DNA of 64,000 nt from positions 62,001 to 126,000 of the forward strand of contig PBLA01000019.1 of NCBI GenBank assembly GCA_002722245.1, written 5' to 3'. The notes beneath the pieces are model-generated. The model worked only from the letters and a program-made list of their open reading frames with translations, made no database searches and had not been told where the DNA came from. Both the position numbers and the translations under genes were made by a program. This DNA is from Flavobacteriales bacterium (GTDB taxonomy: Bacteria > Bacteroidota > Bacteroidia > Flavobacteriales_C > GCA-002722245). Positions 35,172 through 43,654 of this stretch are shown in pieces (the stretch's first letter is position 1; the number at the start of each line of letters is the position of its first letter).

Positions 35172-35633
35172 ATGAAAATATTGATGGTCTGTTTAGGCAA
35201 TATTTGTCGATCTCCTGTGGCTGAAGGAGTAATGAAAGAAAAAGTATTGAAATATGAGTTAAACATTCAAGTTGATAGTGCCGGCACAAGTGGGTGGCAT
35301 GATGGTGAATTGCCCGATAGTAGATCAATCGCTAATGCAAAGGAAAATGGAATTAACATCTCTAATCAGCGTTCCAGAAAAGTAATTCCTTCAGATTTTG
35401 AAGAATTCGACATCATTTATGCGATGGATGAGACAAACTACCAAAATTTACTTCACATGTCTCCCGAAAAGCACCATCATAAAATAAAGATGATCCTGAA
35501 TGAACCATACCCTGATCAAAACAAAAGTGTCCCTGACCCTTATTATGGGAATGATGGCTTTCAGCTCGTTTTTGATTTACTCAATGAAGCATGCGAAGAG
35601 ATCGCTAAAAACTTAATGAAAGAGTATGAATAA
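35172..35633 (+). CDS. low molecular weight protein tyrosine phosphatase
   Basis: 153 residues with the P-loop VCLGNICRSPVAEG at 6-19 (catalytic Cys and Arg of CX5RS) and the general-acid Asp in VPDPYYG near 116. It dephosphorylates phosphotyrosine in proteins; in bacteria it often acts on capsule kinases, but none is in the window. It overlaps the next gene by 8 nt, so the two are translated together. Confidence 0.93.
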   Translation: MKILMVCLGNICRSPVAEGVMKEKVLKYELNIQVDSAGTSGWHDGELPDSRSIANAKENGINISNQRSRKVIPSDFEEFDIIYAMDETNYQNLLHMSPEKHHHKIKMILNEPYPDQNKSVPDPYYGNDGFQLVFDLLNEACEEIAKNLMKEYE

Positions 35634-36333
35634 AGGTGTTTTATATCTTATACCCTGTCCAATCGGAGAAAACCTTCCAAAGGACGTACTTCCAAAACAC
35701 ACGCTTCAAACAGTGCACTCCTTGGATCATTTCATTGTAGAAAATGAGAAAACAAGCAGAAGATTTCTGCGTGCAGCTGATCACCCAAAAGCCATTCGTG
35801 ATTTAGCTTTCGAAACACTCAATAAACATACTCCTGAATCAGAAATTAATAGTTTTTTAGCCCCACTCTTTGAAGGAAATTCAGTAGGTATAATAAGTGA
35901 AGCGGGATGCCCCGGCGTAGCAGATCCCGGCGCTCAGGTAGTACATGAAGCCCATAAAAAAGGAATACAAGTAATCCCTTTAATTGGCCCATCCTCTATA
36001 TTACTAGCCTTGATGGCAAGTGGATTTAACGGCCAATCGTTCAGCTTTGTTGGGTATTTACCAAAAGACAAAAAAGAGTTAAAGAACAGAATTAAAGATT
36101 TAGAAGCGTTAAGTAAAAAATATAATCAGACACAACTGTTTATTGAAACTCCTTTTAGAAACTCTCAACTTTTAGAAAACCTTAAAGCGTTTTGCGCTCC
36201 TTCAACTAGGATTTCTATCGCTGCAAATATTAATCAAGAAAATGAAATCATTCAAACAATGCCGATTTCCAAACTTCAACCAAATAGGTTGAAAATTCAT
36301 AAAATTCCCGCTGTATTTAGTTTAATGGCATGA
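35626..36333 (+). CDS. RsmI-like SAM methyltransferase (tetrapyrrole methylase family)
   Basis: 235 residues. The AdoMet site segments SEAGCPGVADPG and GPSSILLALMASGFNGQSFSFVGYLP are those of the RsmI/tetrapyrrole methylase fold, and TQLFIETPFRNSQLLE matches the C-terminal domain. RsmI makes the 2'-O-methyl at C1402 of 16S rRNA. The typical RsmI N-terminus (GTLYLVATPIGN) is altered here to GVLYLIPCPIGEN, so this may be the Bacteroidota RsmI-related paralogue rather than RsmI proper. It follows the phosphatase gene with an 8 nt overlap. Confidence 0.85.
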   Translation: MNKGVLYLIPCPIGENLPKDVLPKHTLQTVHSLDHFIVENEKTSRRFLRAADHPKAIRDLAFETLNKHTPESEINSFLAPLFEGNSVGIISEAGCPGVADPGAQVVHEAHKKGIQVIPLIGPSSILLALMASGFNGQSFSFVGYLPKDKKELKNRIKDLEALSKKYNQTQLFIETPFRNSQLLENLKAFCAPSTRISIAANINQENEIIQTMPISKLQPNRLKIHKIPAVFSLMA

Positions 36334-36352
36334 ATAAAGCAGAAATTTAATT

Positions 36353-36372
36353 AAACATGGGGATCCATGTTT
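36353..36372. terminator. hairpin between convergent genes
   Basis: AAACATGG-GGAT-CCATGTTT, a perfect 8 bp stem between the RsmI-like and lipoprotein stops, with short T-runs. Confidence 0.45.
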
Positions 36373-36403
36373 TCATCTAAATATCATTTCAACTGTTTTG
36401 GTA

Positions 36404-36952
36404 TTATGGTTCAGTATCGCATATTAGTATTTCGTGGGTTTGTACTAGCTTAAAGGTATCTGTATTCCAAATATCAAGCATATCTCCAAAATAACAAGAG
36501 TCACAATATTTTATATTTAAAGGAGAGTCTTCGTAAGGATCTCTAGCTAATGTGATAATACCTGTCTTTGAAACAGTATGATTTCCCAAATTACAATTTA
36601 GTTCAAAAGTCAACTTCTCGTCTTTTATAAATGACTGCTTATCGTCATAAGGCGTACACCATATAACCGAACTATCTTTAGTTGAGGCATACACTTCCTC
36701 TCCCATTTCATTCTTCAAAACAAAATTGAGATTTGTCATTTTTGGCTTTGATTTTATACAAATCAAATCACATATACCATCAGCGTTTGGAGAGTAAATA
36801 TTAGGTATAAATATAAACTCGTCTTTTGAAAATTTTACAATATTATTACTTTCACAATGAACAATTAATTGTTCTTCTTGCACTTCCTTACTCTCATTTT
36901 TATTACACGATAACAAGGAAAAAATAATTATTAAACATAAAAAATTGTTCAT
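36404..36952 (-). CDS. lipoprotein with a CHU_C-like (gliding-motility type) domain
   Basis: 182 residues. The lipobox LLSC near residue 16 follows a hydrophobic N-terminus. Residues about 47-135 resemble the CHU_C/T9SS type B domain (FIPNIYSPNADGICDLICIKS, FVLKNEMGEEVYAST), but it is followed by about 45 residues with a CDSC motif. Type B domains normally end a secreted protein and are cut off; here it seems to be an internal domain of a lipoprotein. Function unknown. Monocistronic, convergent with the RsmI-like gene. Confidence 0.6.
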   Translation of the reverse strand: MNNFLCLIIIFSLLSCNKNESKEVQEEQLIVHCESNNIVKFSKDEFIFIPNIYSPNADGICDLICIKSKPKMTNLNFVLKNEMGEEVYASTKDSSVIWCTPYDDKQSFIKDEKLTFELNCNLGNHTVSKTGIITLARDPYEDSPLNIKYCDSCYFGDMLDIWNTDTFKLVQTHEILICDTEP

Positions 36953-37102
36953 CTTTTTTTTAACCGAAGATAAAAAACATCTTCTTTATCAGCATGAATA
37001 TGATGAAGTCAAATAATCGTTAAAAACACATCAAACTGCTCGGGAGTTTAACAAATAATAATCTCTAATCATTTCTTAACAGATTTGAATTAACTTGGTA
37101 TT

Positions 37103-39424
37103 GTGGGATGGAGAAAAGCACATAAAAACAAATGGTTTAAGGCTTTTACTAGTCTTTTTACCCTACTTTTCATTTATTGGCTCTTTTGCCTCCCCTCCAC
37201 TTATTTTAAATTCCCTACAAGCACCATTATTGAATCCAGTAATGGCGATTTACTGAGTGCGCGAATTGCAGAGGATGGTCAATGGCGATTTCCGCTCACC
37301 GATTCAGTTCCCGAAAAATTTAAACAGTGCATTATTCAGTTTGAAGACAAACGATTTGAAAAACACTGGGGAATTAGTTTGCCCGCCATAGGAAGGGCGC
37401 TATATCAAAATCTATCTGCAGGCAAAGTGGTTTCAGGTGGAAGCACGATCACCATGCAAACAGTTCGATTAATGCGAAAAAACCCACCCAGAACACTCTG
37501 GCAAAAACTCATTGAAATCCTTTGGGCCACTCGATTAGAAGTTGCAGAAAGTAAAAATGACATATTAAACTATTATTCAACCTATGCCCCATTTGGTGGG
37601 AATGTGGTTGGATTAGAAACAGCCTCTTGGCGATATTATGGAAAACCTGCGCATGAACTTACATGGGCTCAATCCGCTACCTTAGCCGTTCTTCCCAATG
37701 CGCCCAGTTTAATTTTCCCTGGAAAAAATCACAATTTATTACTTGCAAAACGAAATAAACTTTTAAAAAAACTACTGGAAAAAAAAATCATCACCCCAGA
37801 GGAACATCAACTCAGTTTAATTGAGCAACTTCCCAAGAAACCACACCCTCTTCCTCAGCATGCTCCTCATTTATTAAACAACATTGCTCAAACTCAAGGC
37901 GCTAAGCATAAAACATCAATTCATTACGGACTGCAGACAAGCGTAAACAAACTAATCAAAAGACACGCTACAAAACTCAGAAGAAACAACATAAATAATG
38001 TAGCTGTCATTGTTACAGATGTACGCACTGGAAAAATAATCAGCTACAATGGAAATGTTGTTGGCATGGGCTTCAATCACAACGAGGCTGTCAATATGAT
38101 TAATGCACCAAGAAGCTCAGGGAGTATTTTAAAACCCTTTTTATATTGTCAAGCTTTTGACGAAGGGTATATAACGCCACATTCATTACTTCCTGATGTC
38201 CCCACCTATTACAAAGGATACACCCCACAAAACTATGCCCAAACCTATGCCGGTGCTGTTCCTGCCAATAAAAGTTTAGCGCAGTCTTTAAACATTCCGG
38301 CTGTACGATTATTAGAAAAAGTGGAGCTCAACAATTTCTACCATAAGCTTCAATCTCTCCCTATATCCACTATTGACAAATCAGCAAATCACTATGGATT
38401 ATCCTTAATTCTCGGAGGGGCAGAAACAAACCTATGGGATTTAAATAACGCCTACAGAATGATGGCATGGCATGCTACGCAAATAAAAGAACAAAGTGAA
38501 TTCCCCCGCACCTCTGTTTTTCCGGGAAAAATAACAGAGAAGGGTGCCTCAAATTTTGGACAAGGTGCCTTGTATCTTACCTTGAATTCAATGCTTGAAG
38601 TAATTCGACCCGGAAACGAATCCAATTGGAAAGTATTTAACAGCTCGCGGAAAGTGGCCTGGAAAACGGGGACATCATTTGGTTTTAGAGATGCATGGGC
38701 AATTGGCATTACCCCTGAATACGTGGTAAGTGTTTGGGTGGGAAACTCCACAGGTCAAGGCCGACCAGGTATAATTGGTGTTCAGGCAGCTGCCCCTGTA
38801 CTTTTTGACGTATTTAATCTATTGCCCGAAACCACATGGTTCAATGAACCACTCACCGATTTCAAACCCATTTCAATTTGTGCATCAAGTGGTTACAGAT
38901 CCAGTGAACATTGTCCAATTACACAAAACATAAAATTAAACCAAAGAGCAAATGATGTTCCTAAATGCATCTACCACAAAACAATTCATTTAAACAAAGA
39001 GAAAACGCATCAGGTCACTAGTGATTGCTACAATGTGTATGAAATGGTAAAAGAAAAATGGTTTGTATTACCTGGTCTTATGGAGCATTATTACAAAACC
39101 GTTCATGCAAACTACAAATCTCCACCGCCTTTTTTAGACCTGTGCGGTATTCAAACTCATTCAGGCATCATGAAAATTATCTATCCTAAAAAAATAAGTA
39201 AAATACATCTTCCTGTAAACCTAGAAGGCAAACTAGAAAAAGTAAATTTTGAAGCCACTCATCGTGAAAAAGACGGCATTATCTTTTGGCACATCGATGA
39301 TGAATTTGTGGGTACTACGGAAACCCTACACCAAATTAGTGTACAACCAAAAGAAGGTGAACATCAATTAAAATTAGTGGATCAAAAAGGTAATGTATTT
39401 GAACAGAAATTCACGATTTACTAA
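37103..39424 (+). CDS. pbpC: penicillin-binding protein 1C
   Basis: 773 residues from a GTG at 37103; the closest ATG is out of frame. One N-terminal membrane helix, then the GT51 glycosyltransferase domain with the catalytic Glu in FEDKRFEKHWG and VSGGSTITMQTVRLM. The transpeptidase domain has the serine motif SSGSILKP and the KTGTSFGFRDAW box. A C-terminal BiPBP_C domain follows. PBP1C-type enzymes polymerise glycan; the alpha2-macroglobulin gene often next to pbpC is absent here, and a phosphodiester glycosidase gene follows instead. Confidence 0.93.
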   Translation: MGWRKAHKNKWFKAFTSLFTLLFIYWLFCLPSTYFKFPTSTIIESSNGDLLSARIAEDGQWRFPLTDSVPEKFKQCIIQFEDKRFEKHWGISLPAIGRALYQNLSAGKVVSGGSTITMQTVRLMRKNPPRTLWQKLIEILWATRLEVAESKNDILNYYSTYAPFGGNVVGLETASWRYYGKPAHELTWAQSATLAVLPNAPSLIFPGKNHNLLLAKRNKLLKKLLEKKIITPEEHQLSLIEQLPKKPHPLPQHAPHLLNNIAQTQGAKHKTSIHYGLQTSVNKLIKRHATKLRRNNINNVAVIVTDVRTGKIISYNGNVVGMGFNHNEAVNMINAPRSSGSILKPFLYCQAFDEGYITPHSLLPDVPTYYKGYTPQNYAQTYAGAVPANKSLAQSLNIPAVRLLEKVELNNFYHKLQSLPISTIDKSANHYGLSLILGGAETNLWDLNNAYRMMAWHATQIKEQSEFPRTSVFPGKITEKGASNFGQGALYLTLNSMLEVIRPGNESNWKVFNSSRKVAWKTGTSFGFRDAWAIGITPEYVVSVWVGNSTGQGRPGIIGVQAAAPVLFDVFNLLPETTWFNEPLTDFKPISICASSGYRSSEHCPITQNIKLNQRANDVPKCIYHKTIHLNKEKTHQVTSDCYNVYEMVKEKWFVLPGLMEHYYKTVHANYKSPPPFLDLCGIQTHSGIMKIIYPKKISKIHLPVNLEGKLEKVNFEATHREKDGIIFWHIDDEFVGTTETLHQISVQPKEGEHQLKLVDQKGNVFEQKFTIY

Positions 39425-39468
39425 CCCACACATTTAATAGCTATCCCTTGATTAAACACCTGTCCCTT

Positions 39469-40179
39469 ATGAAAAACATGATCGCAATCATCCTTTCCAT
39501 CTTAATATGCCTCTCTCCAAGCGAAAAAAAACATGCGAAAAACATACTTTCTTATGAAGTAGATCTTACACGCGAAAAAGTTGAACTTGTTTGGAAAGAC
39601 CATAACCATAAATTGTACAGCAATATTGGTCGTGTTTTGAATCAAGACACCACTATTTCTATGATTATGAACGCAGGAATGTATACCGTAAAACAAAACC
39701 CATTAGGGCTTTATATCGAAAACGGTAAAGTCATCACCCCCGTGAACAAAACAGAACATGCATATGGCAACTTCTACATGCAACCAAACGGAATTTTCTA
39801 CCTTCAAAATCAATGCCCGAAAATTTCACCAACCATTGATTTCAAATTGGACACCACCATCAATTACGCTACCCAATCGGGACCACTCCTACTCATTAAT
39901 GGAAACTTTCATCCAAAATTTGTAAAGGGATCAAAAAATACTCACATCCGAAATGGCGTTGGTATACTTCCTAATGGGAATCCATTATTCGCCATTTCAT
40001 CAGAAAAAATAAACTTCTATGATTTTGCAAATTTCTTTAAACAAAAAGGATGCGTAAATGCACTTTATCTGGATGGTTCTATTTCAAGAGCCTACATACC
40101 TTCACAAAACCATCATGACAAAGGAGGTAAATTTGGTGTAATGATTGTTGTTAAAAACAAACCAAAATCAACAAACTAA
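39469..40179 (+). CDS. phosphodiester glycosidase family protein (NAGPA-like)
   Basis: 236 residues from the ATG at 39469, chosen because it gives the signal-like MKNMIAIILSILICLS; an upstream TTG adds seven codons. Hallmarks are MIMNAGMYT near 68, GPLLLINGNFHPKF, HIRNGVGILPNGNPLFAIS and LYLDGSISRAY near 200, which match the phosphodiester glycosidase (DUF2233) family related to the uncovering enzyme NAGPA. It would cleave a sugar from a phosphodiester in wall or surface polymers. It follows pbpC after 44 nt and its last 12 nt overlap the convergent permease gene. Confidence 0.85.
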   Translation: MKNMIAIILSILICLSPSEKKHAKNILSYEVDLTREKVELVWKDHNHKLYSNIGRVLNQDTTISMIMNAGMYTVKQNPLGLYIENGKVITPVNKTEHAYGNFYMQPNGIFYLQNQCPKISPTIDFKLDTTINYATQSGPLLLINGNFHPKFVKGSKNTHIRNGVGILPNGNPLFAISSEKINFYDFANFFKQKGCVNALYLDGSISRAYIPSQNHHDKGGKFGVMIVVKNKPKSTN

Positions 40180-41334
40180 TTTTTTCAATTTTCTTTTTAC
40201 TCCAAACATAATAACCCCAGCAATTACAAGAGGGATTAAAAAGGTAACCAAATGAAGTTCTGGGTACCCTAATTTTGCATCCACCATTACACCATGTACC
40301 CTATTAAAAAGAAGGAGTACACTCAACAAAACAAGTAATACAGTTACTCCCATATTCAAAAAGCCCGTCTTAAGGATGGAATGAATGATTGATTTTGGAG
40401 AGTACCCCAACAACACCAACATTTTAATCCGCTCTTTATTCTCCAGGACAAGCAATTGAAACTGAGCTAAATTTAATGAGACGCTAACCCCCAAAATAAT
40501 AATCCCAAAAGCAAATAGAACGCCTAATGCAACCTTTAACAACAATTTAGCATTATCCAATAATGGCAACTCTCCCTCCACCTCATAATCGTTTGCTCTT
40601 AAAAAGCTTCTCAATTCCTTACTCGATGCGTCACTTACTTTTAAAACCACCATTGAGACATCTTGAACAACAGAACCTGACAATGCCTCATTGGCATAAT
40701 CCAGGAAGTTTTTAGGAACCAACACACTGGTAATTCGATCTGAAAAACCCACAACTCTTGCTCGATGTTTTAGCCATTTTCCTTTTTTAGACAATGTTAA
40801 ATCTACTGAAGCTTGTTTTATTGCCACCTTTGGAATTGGTCGTTGGCCTTGACTTGGTAAAACGGCATGGTTTAGAATAGTGAGAAACTGATTGGAAATA
40901 ATCACAGGAATCTCTTGCTGACCTTCCCGCCATGTAAAATCATCTAAATCAGCGTCAATAAAATCATCCTCAATGGAGGTAAAAAACATATCAAAAGCAT
41001 TTCCTGCAAATTTTCCATACACCCTAAAATCATTACTCCACAACTCACCTACATCCTCAACAAACAATTGAGACTTTATTCTATCCACTTCTTTTTTTGA
41101 AAACTTAGAGGAACTTAAACCCAGCGCCGTAGAAACACCTATTTCCTTAGAAATTTGAATATACTCAAAAGCACCTTCCTTTTTATTTTCATTTAATAAA
41201 GAACCGAAATCAGAATAGATTTGAAAAACCGATGAAATAATCAACATACTAATAAGCATTCCTATCCCGGTTAAAACCAATTTACTTTTGGACTTTCCCT
41301 GAAACAATATTTTAGCAACAGAAACCCTCCTCAT
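40168..41334 (-). CDS. FtsX/LolC-type ABC transporter permease
   Basis: 388 residues. One membrane helix near 18-38 is followed by a periplasmic region of about 230 residues (MacB periplasmic-like), then three helices near 262-285, 310-335 and 355-380. This topology is that of MacB/LolC/FtsX permeases, which drive conformational change across the envelope rather than solute flow. It overlaps the ATPase stop by one base and is the last gene of the DUF4836-ATPase-permease run. The substrate is unknown. Confidence 0.82.
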   Translation of the reverse strand: MRRVSVAKILFQGKSKSKLVLTGIGMLISMLIISSVFQIYSDFGSLLNENKKEGAFEYIQISKEIGVSTALGLSSSKFSKKEVDRIKSQLFVEDVGELWSNDFRVYGKFAGNAFDMFFTSIEDDFIDADLDDFTWREGQQEIPVIISNQFLTILNHAVLPSQGQRPIPKVAIKQASVDLTLSKKGKWLKHRARVVGFSDRITSVLVPKNFLDYANEALSGSVVQDVSMVVLKVSDASSKELRSFLRANDYEVEGELPLLDNAKLLLKVALGVLFAFGIIILGVSVSLNLAQFQLLVLENKERIKMLVLLGYSPKSIIHSILKTGFLNMGVTVLLVLLSVLLLFNRVHGVMVDAKLGYPELHLVTFLIPLVIAGVIMFGVKRKLKKLVC

Positions 41335-41963
41335 TATGCAATCGTTAAATATTGATCATATTTAAAGTAAGTATCCTTAAATAGATTAGACACCAGCATC
41401 CCAGCATTATTTCTTTTTACAAAACGATGAATTAACCCTATCGCTTTTTTAGTGTTCTCCTCATCAAGCGCACTAAAAGGCTCATCCAAAAGCAACCATT
41501 CAAAAGGCATACAAAGCGCCCTTATTATTGCAACTCTCTGTCGCTCACCTCTCGACAGCAAGAGCACTTTCCGATTAATTAAATCCTGAACATCCATCTC
41601 CTGAAATAGTGCATGAATTTCAGCATCCGATAAGTGTGCCGTTAACTGATTTTTTAATTGCACATTTTCAAGCGCTGTTAAATCATCCAATAATTCTAAG
41701 TCTTGAAAAACAATCGCAATTTTTTTAGCACGTAAAGGACTCCAATCCTCCACAGGATAATCATTGATCAATAATTCTCCAGTAAAATCTGTTCGTGTTC
41801 CATACAACACACCTAATAGCGTTGATTTTCCAGTACCAGAAGGCGCAGAAATATGGATACACTCCCCTGCATTAAGCACCACATTCTTTCCCCATAATAG
41901 GGATGATTGTGAGTAGGAACTTAACAAAGGAGATGGAACAATATTTAGTAATTTGATCTCCAT
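41334..41963 (-). CDS. LolD/MacB-type ABC transporter ATPase
   Basis: 209 residues. Walker A SGTGKST near 46, Q-loop VFQD, signature LSRGERQRVAIIRAL and Walker B WLLLDEPFSALDEEN. The signature reads LSRGE instead of LSGGE. The sequence belongs to the LolD/FtsE group that pairs with FtsX-type permeases. It starts 1 nt after the DUF4836 lipoprotein stop and shares a base with the permease start. Confidence 0.9.
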   Translation of the reverse strand: MEIKLLNIVPSPLLSSYSQSSLLWGKNVVLNAGECIHISAPSGTGKSTLLGVLYGTRTDFTGELLINDYPVEDWSPLRAKKIAIVFQDLELLDDLTALENVQLKNQLTAHLSDAEIHALFQEMDVQDLINRKVLLLSRGERQRVAIIRALCMPFEWLLLDEPFSALDEENTKKAIGLIHRFVKRNNAGMLVSNLFKDTYFKYDQYLTIA

Positions 41964-43553
41964 TTACATCATCCATTCAATCACAGGCTGAACAAGCGTT
42001 CCCGCCTCAGAAATTAATTTAATCGTAGAAATCAATCCATTGTCATTATTCTTAAAATAAATCACCATCTTTCCTTCAACAACCCCCACATCGTAAACGC
42101 CTTGTTCTGAAAAAAGAAGATGATCAAGATTATTAAACTTTTGTAAAAACAAAGGGCTCTCGTGTTTCAAAACCTCAAAAAGCGCATTAAAGTCAATATA
42201 CGCTGCTGTTCGATTATTCCCAACAAGCGTATCAAGTTCAGGACTCAATTTACTTGACATAGTTTTCAGTTCCTCAATACCCTGCGGTGTAGTTGTCAAC
42301 AAGAATTTTTCATCTACTACAGAGAAAAAAAGTGTTCCATTTAAACTCGAGAAGCCATTAACTTTTGGCAAATCACCACTAATTGACTTCAATACTCCTT
42401 GAAAATTGTCAGGATCCTTTAAACTCATAGCCAAATTAATTTGCTGAACGGGCTCACTTACCTCCTGTGTAATCACAAGATCATTTCCCTCATCATCCAT
42501 GTCCACCGTTTTAATCGTTTTTTTAACCGTATCCACTCCGTTTAACGCTGCCAATACATCGCCCTTAAAAAACTGTGCCAATTGACCCATTTTAAATTTA
42601 ATGGGAGAATTCATTAAAGCAGCATCCCAGGCCTTATCTACACGATAAAATTTAAGCATATCTAGTAAACCTTCCGATTTTAACGATGTGGTAAAAAGCG
42701 CCAAAGGATACGCTTGTTGAACAACGCCAGTTAAATTCTTAATATTGTTTGCTTTATCAAACCCTTTATACACAGCCATTTGAGTGGGATTTAGATATTG
42801 TTTCTGTTGTACTTCAATTCTCCCTTCATTGAAATTTGCTAAAAAAACCGACTTAGCACCAGTTAAATCCTCCTTCTTTATATCTATTGACTCAAAAAAA
42901 CTATAGTCCTTAAGCATCTTCACACCATCATCTAAAAACGCTAGAAAATCATCGTTACTTACCCATAATGAAAGATGGGATGAATTGCGTAAGGCATAAT
43001 GAAATGAAGAATCCTTATGTTCAAGCGATGTTGATTCTGTTTGCTTAAACAATGTTTCCATTTCCGAGATTAAGTCACCACCAAATGGACTGTAAAAGTA
43101 AATCGCTGCATTTTCATCCCATAATAAAGTGTGTTCAGACGATAACTCAGCAACTAAAAACCCCTGATCAGTTAATACCTCAACGGAAGGGAAATGCTGC
43201 TCAATGTACGTAGCTAGAAGTTCATTATCATTTAACGGGAGAACAGCTCCTATTTTACCTTCCAAAAAACTTGAACCAACACTAAAAAAATAGTACTTAG
43301 ATAATCGCTGAATGCCAGCATTAGCAGGATCTTTAATTAAGTCCGACAATGGACCCTTAGCGATATCATTCGTTAAATCATTGTGCGCAATCAAATCAAA
43401 AAAAGCATCACTAAAAATCGCTTCCGTATTTATGCTTAAAACAGCACATGCATCTGTTGGGATGTAATCGGAATGATTAACCCGATCACTAGAACAAGAA
43501 AAAAGAACAGATAGAAGTAAAATTTTTAGTAGAAAAAATATTCTTTTTTTCAT
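41964..43553 (-). CDS. DUF4836 family lipoprotein
   Basis: 529 residues from the ATG at 43553, which gives a lipoprotein signal (MKKRIFFLLKILLLSVLFSC); an earlier in-frame start adds 22 residues without a signal. The start of the mature protein, DYIPTDACAVLSINTEAIF, and the overall pattern of strands match the Bacteroidota DUF4836 family of uncharacterised lipoproteins. It precedes a LolD-like ATPase by 1 nt and follows the ABC exporter gene after 101 nt. Possibly a lipoprotein partner of the ABC pair; this is inference from context. Confidence 0.78.
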   Translation of the reverse strand: MKKRIFFLLKILLLSVLFSCSSDRVNHSDYIPTDACAVLSINTEAIFSDAFFDLIAHNDLTNDIAKGPLSDLIKDPANAGIQRLSKYYFFSVGSSFLEGKIGAVLPLNDNELLATYIEQHFPSVEVLTDQGFLVAELSSEHTLLWDENAAIYFYSPFGGDLISEMETLFKQTESTSLEHKDSSFHYALRNSSHLSLWVSNDDFLAFLDDGVKMLKDYSFFESIDIKKEDLTGAKSVFLANFNEGRIEVQQKQYLNPTQMAVYKGFDKANNIKNLTGVVQQAYPLALFTTSLKSEGLLDMLKFYRVDKAWDAALMNSPIKFKMGQLAQFFKGDVLAALNGVDTVKKTIKTVDMDDEGNDLVITQEVSEPVQQINLAMSLKDPDNFQGVLKSISGDLPKVNGFSSLNGTLFFSVVDEKFLLTTTPQGIEELKTMSSKLSPELDTLVGNNRTAAYIDFNALFEVLKHESPLFLQKFNNLDHLLFSEQGVYDVGVVEGKMVIYFKNNDNGLISTIKLISEAGTLVQPVIEWMM

Positions 43554-43654
43554 GTTCGTCCTTATAAATTGATTCTGAATCCCCATAGCCGCAAATATAA
43601 CCTGATAAACGACAGGCAATAAGAATTGTTCAAAAATAAACTTGATAAGAGGGG

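Noticed and set aside
36953-37102. RNA or small gene upstream of pbpC
   Set aside because: No stem-loop of note or coding frame seen in the 150 nt gap.
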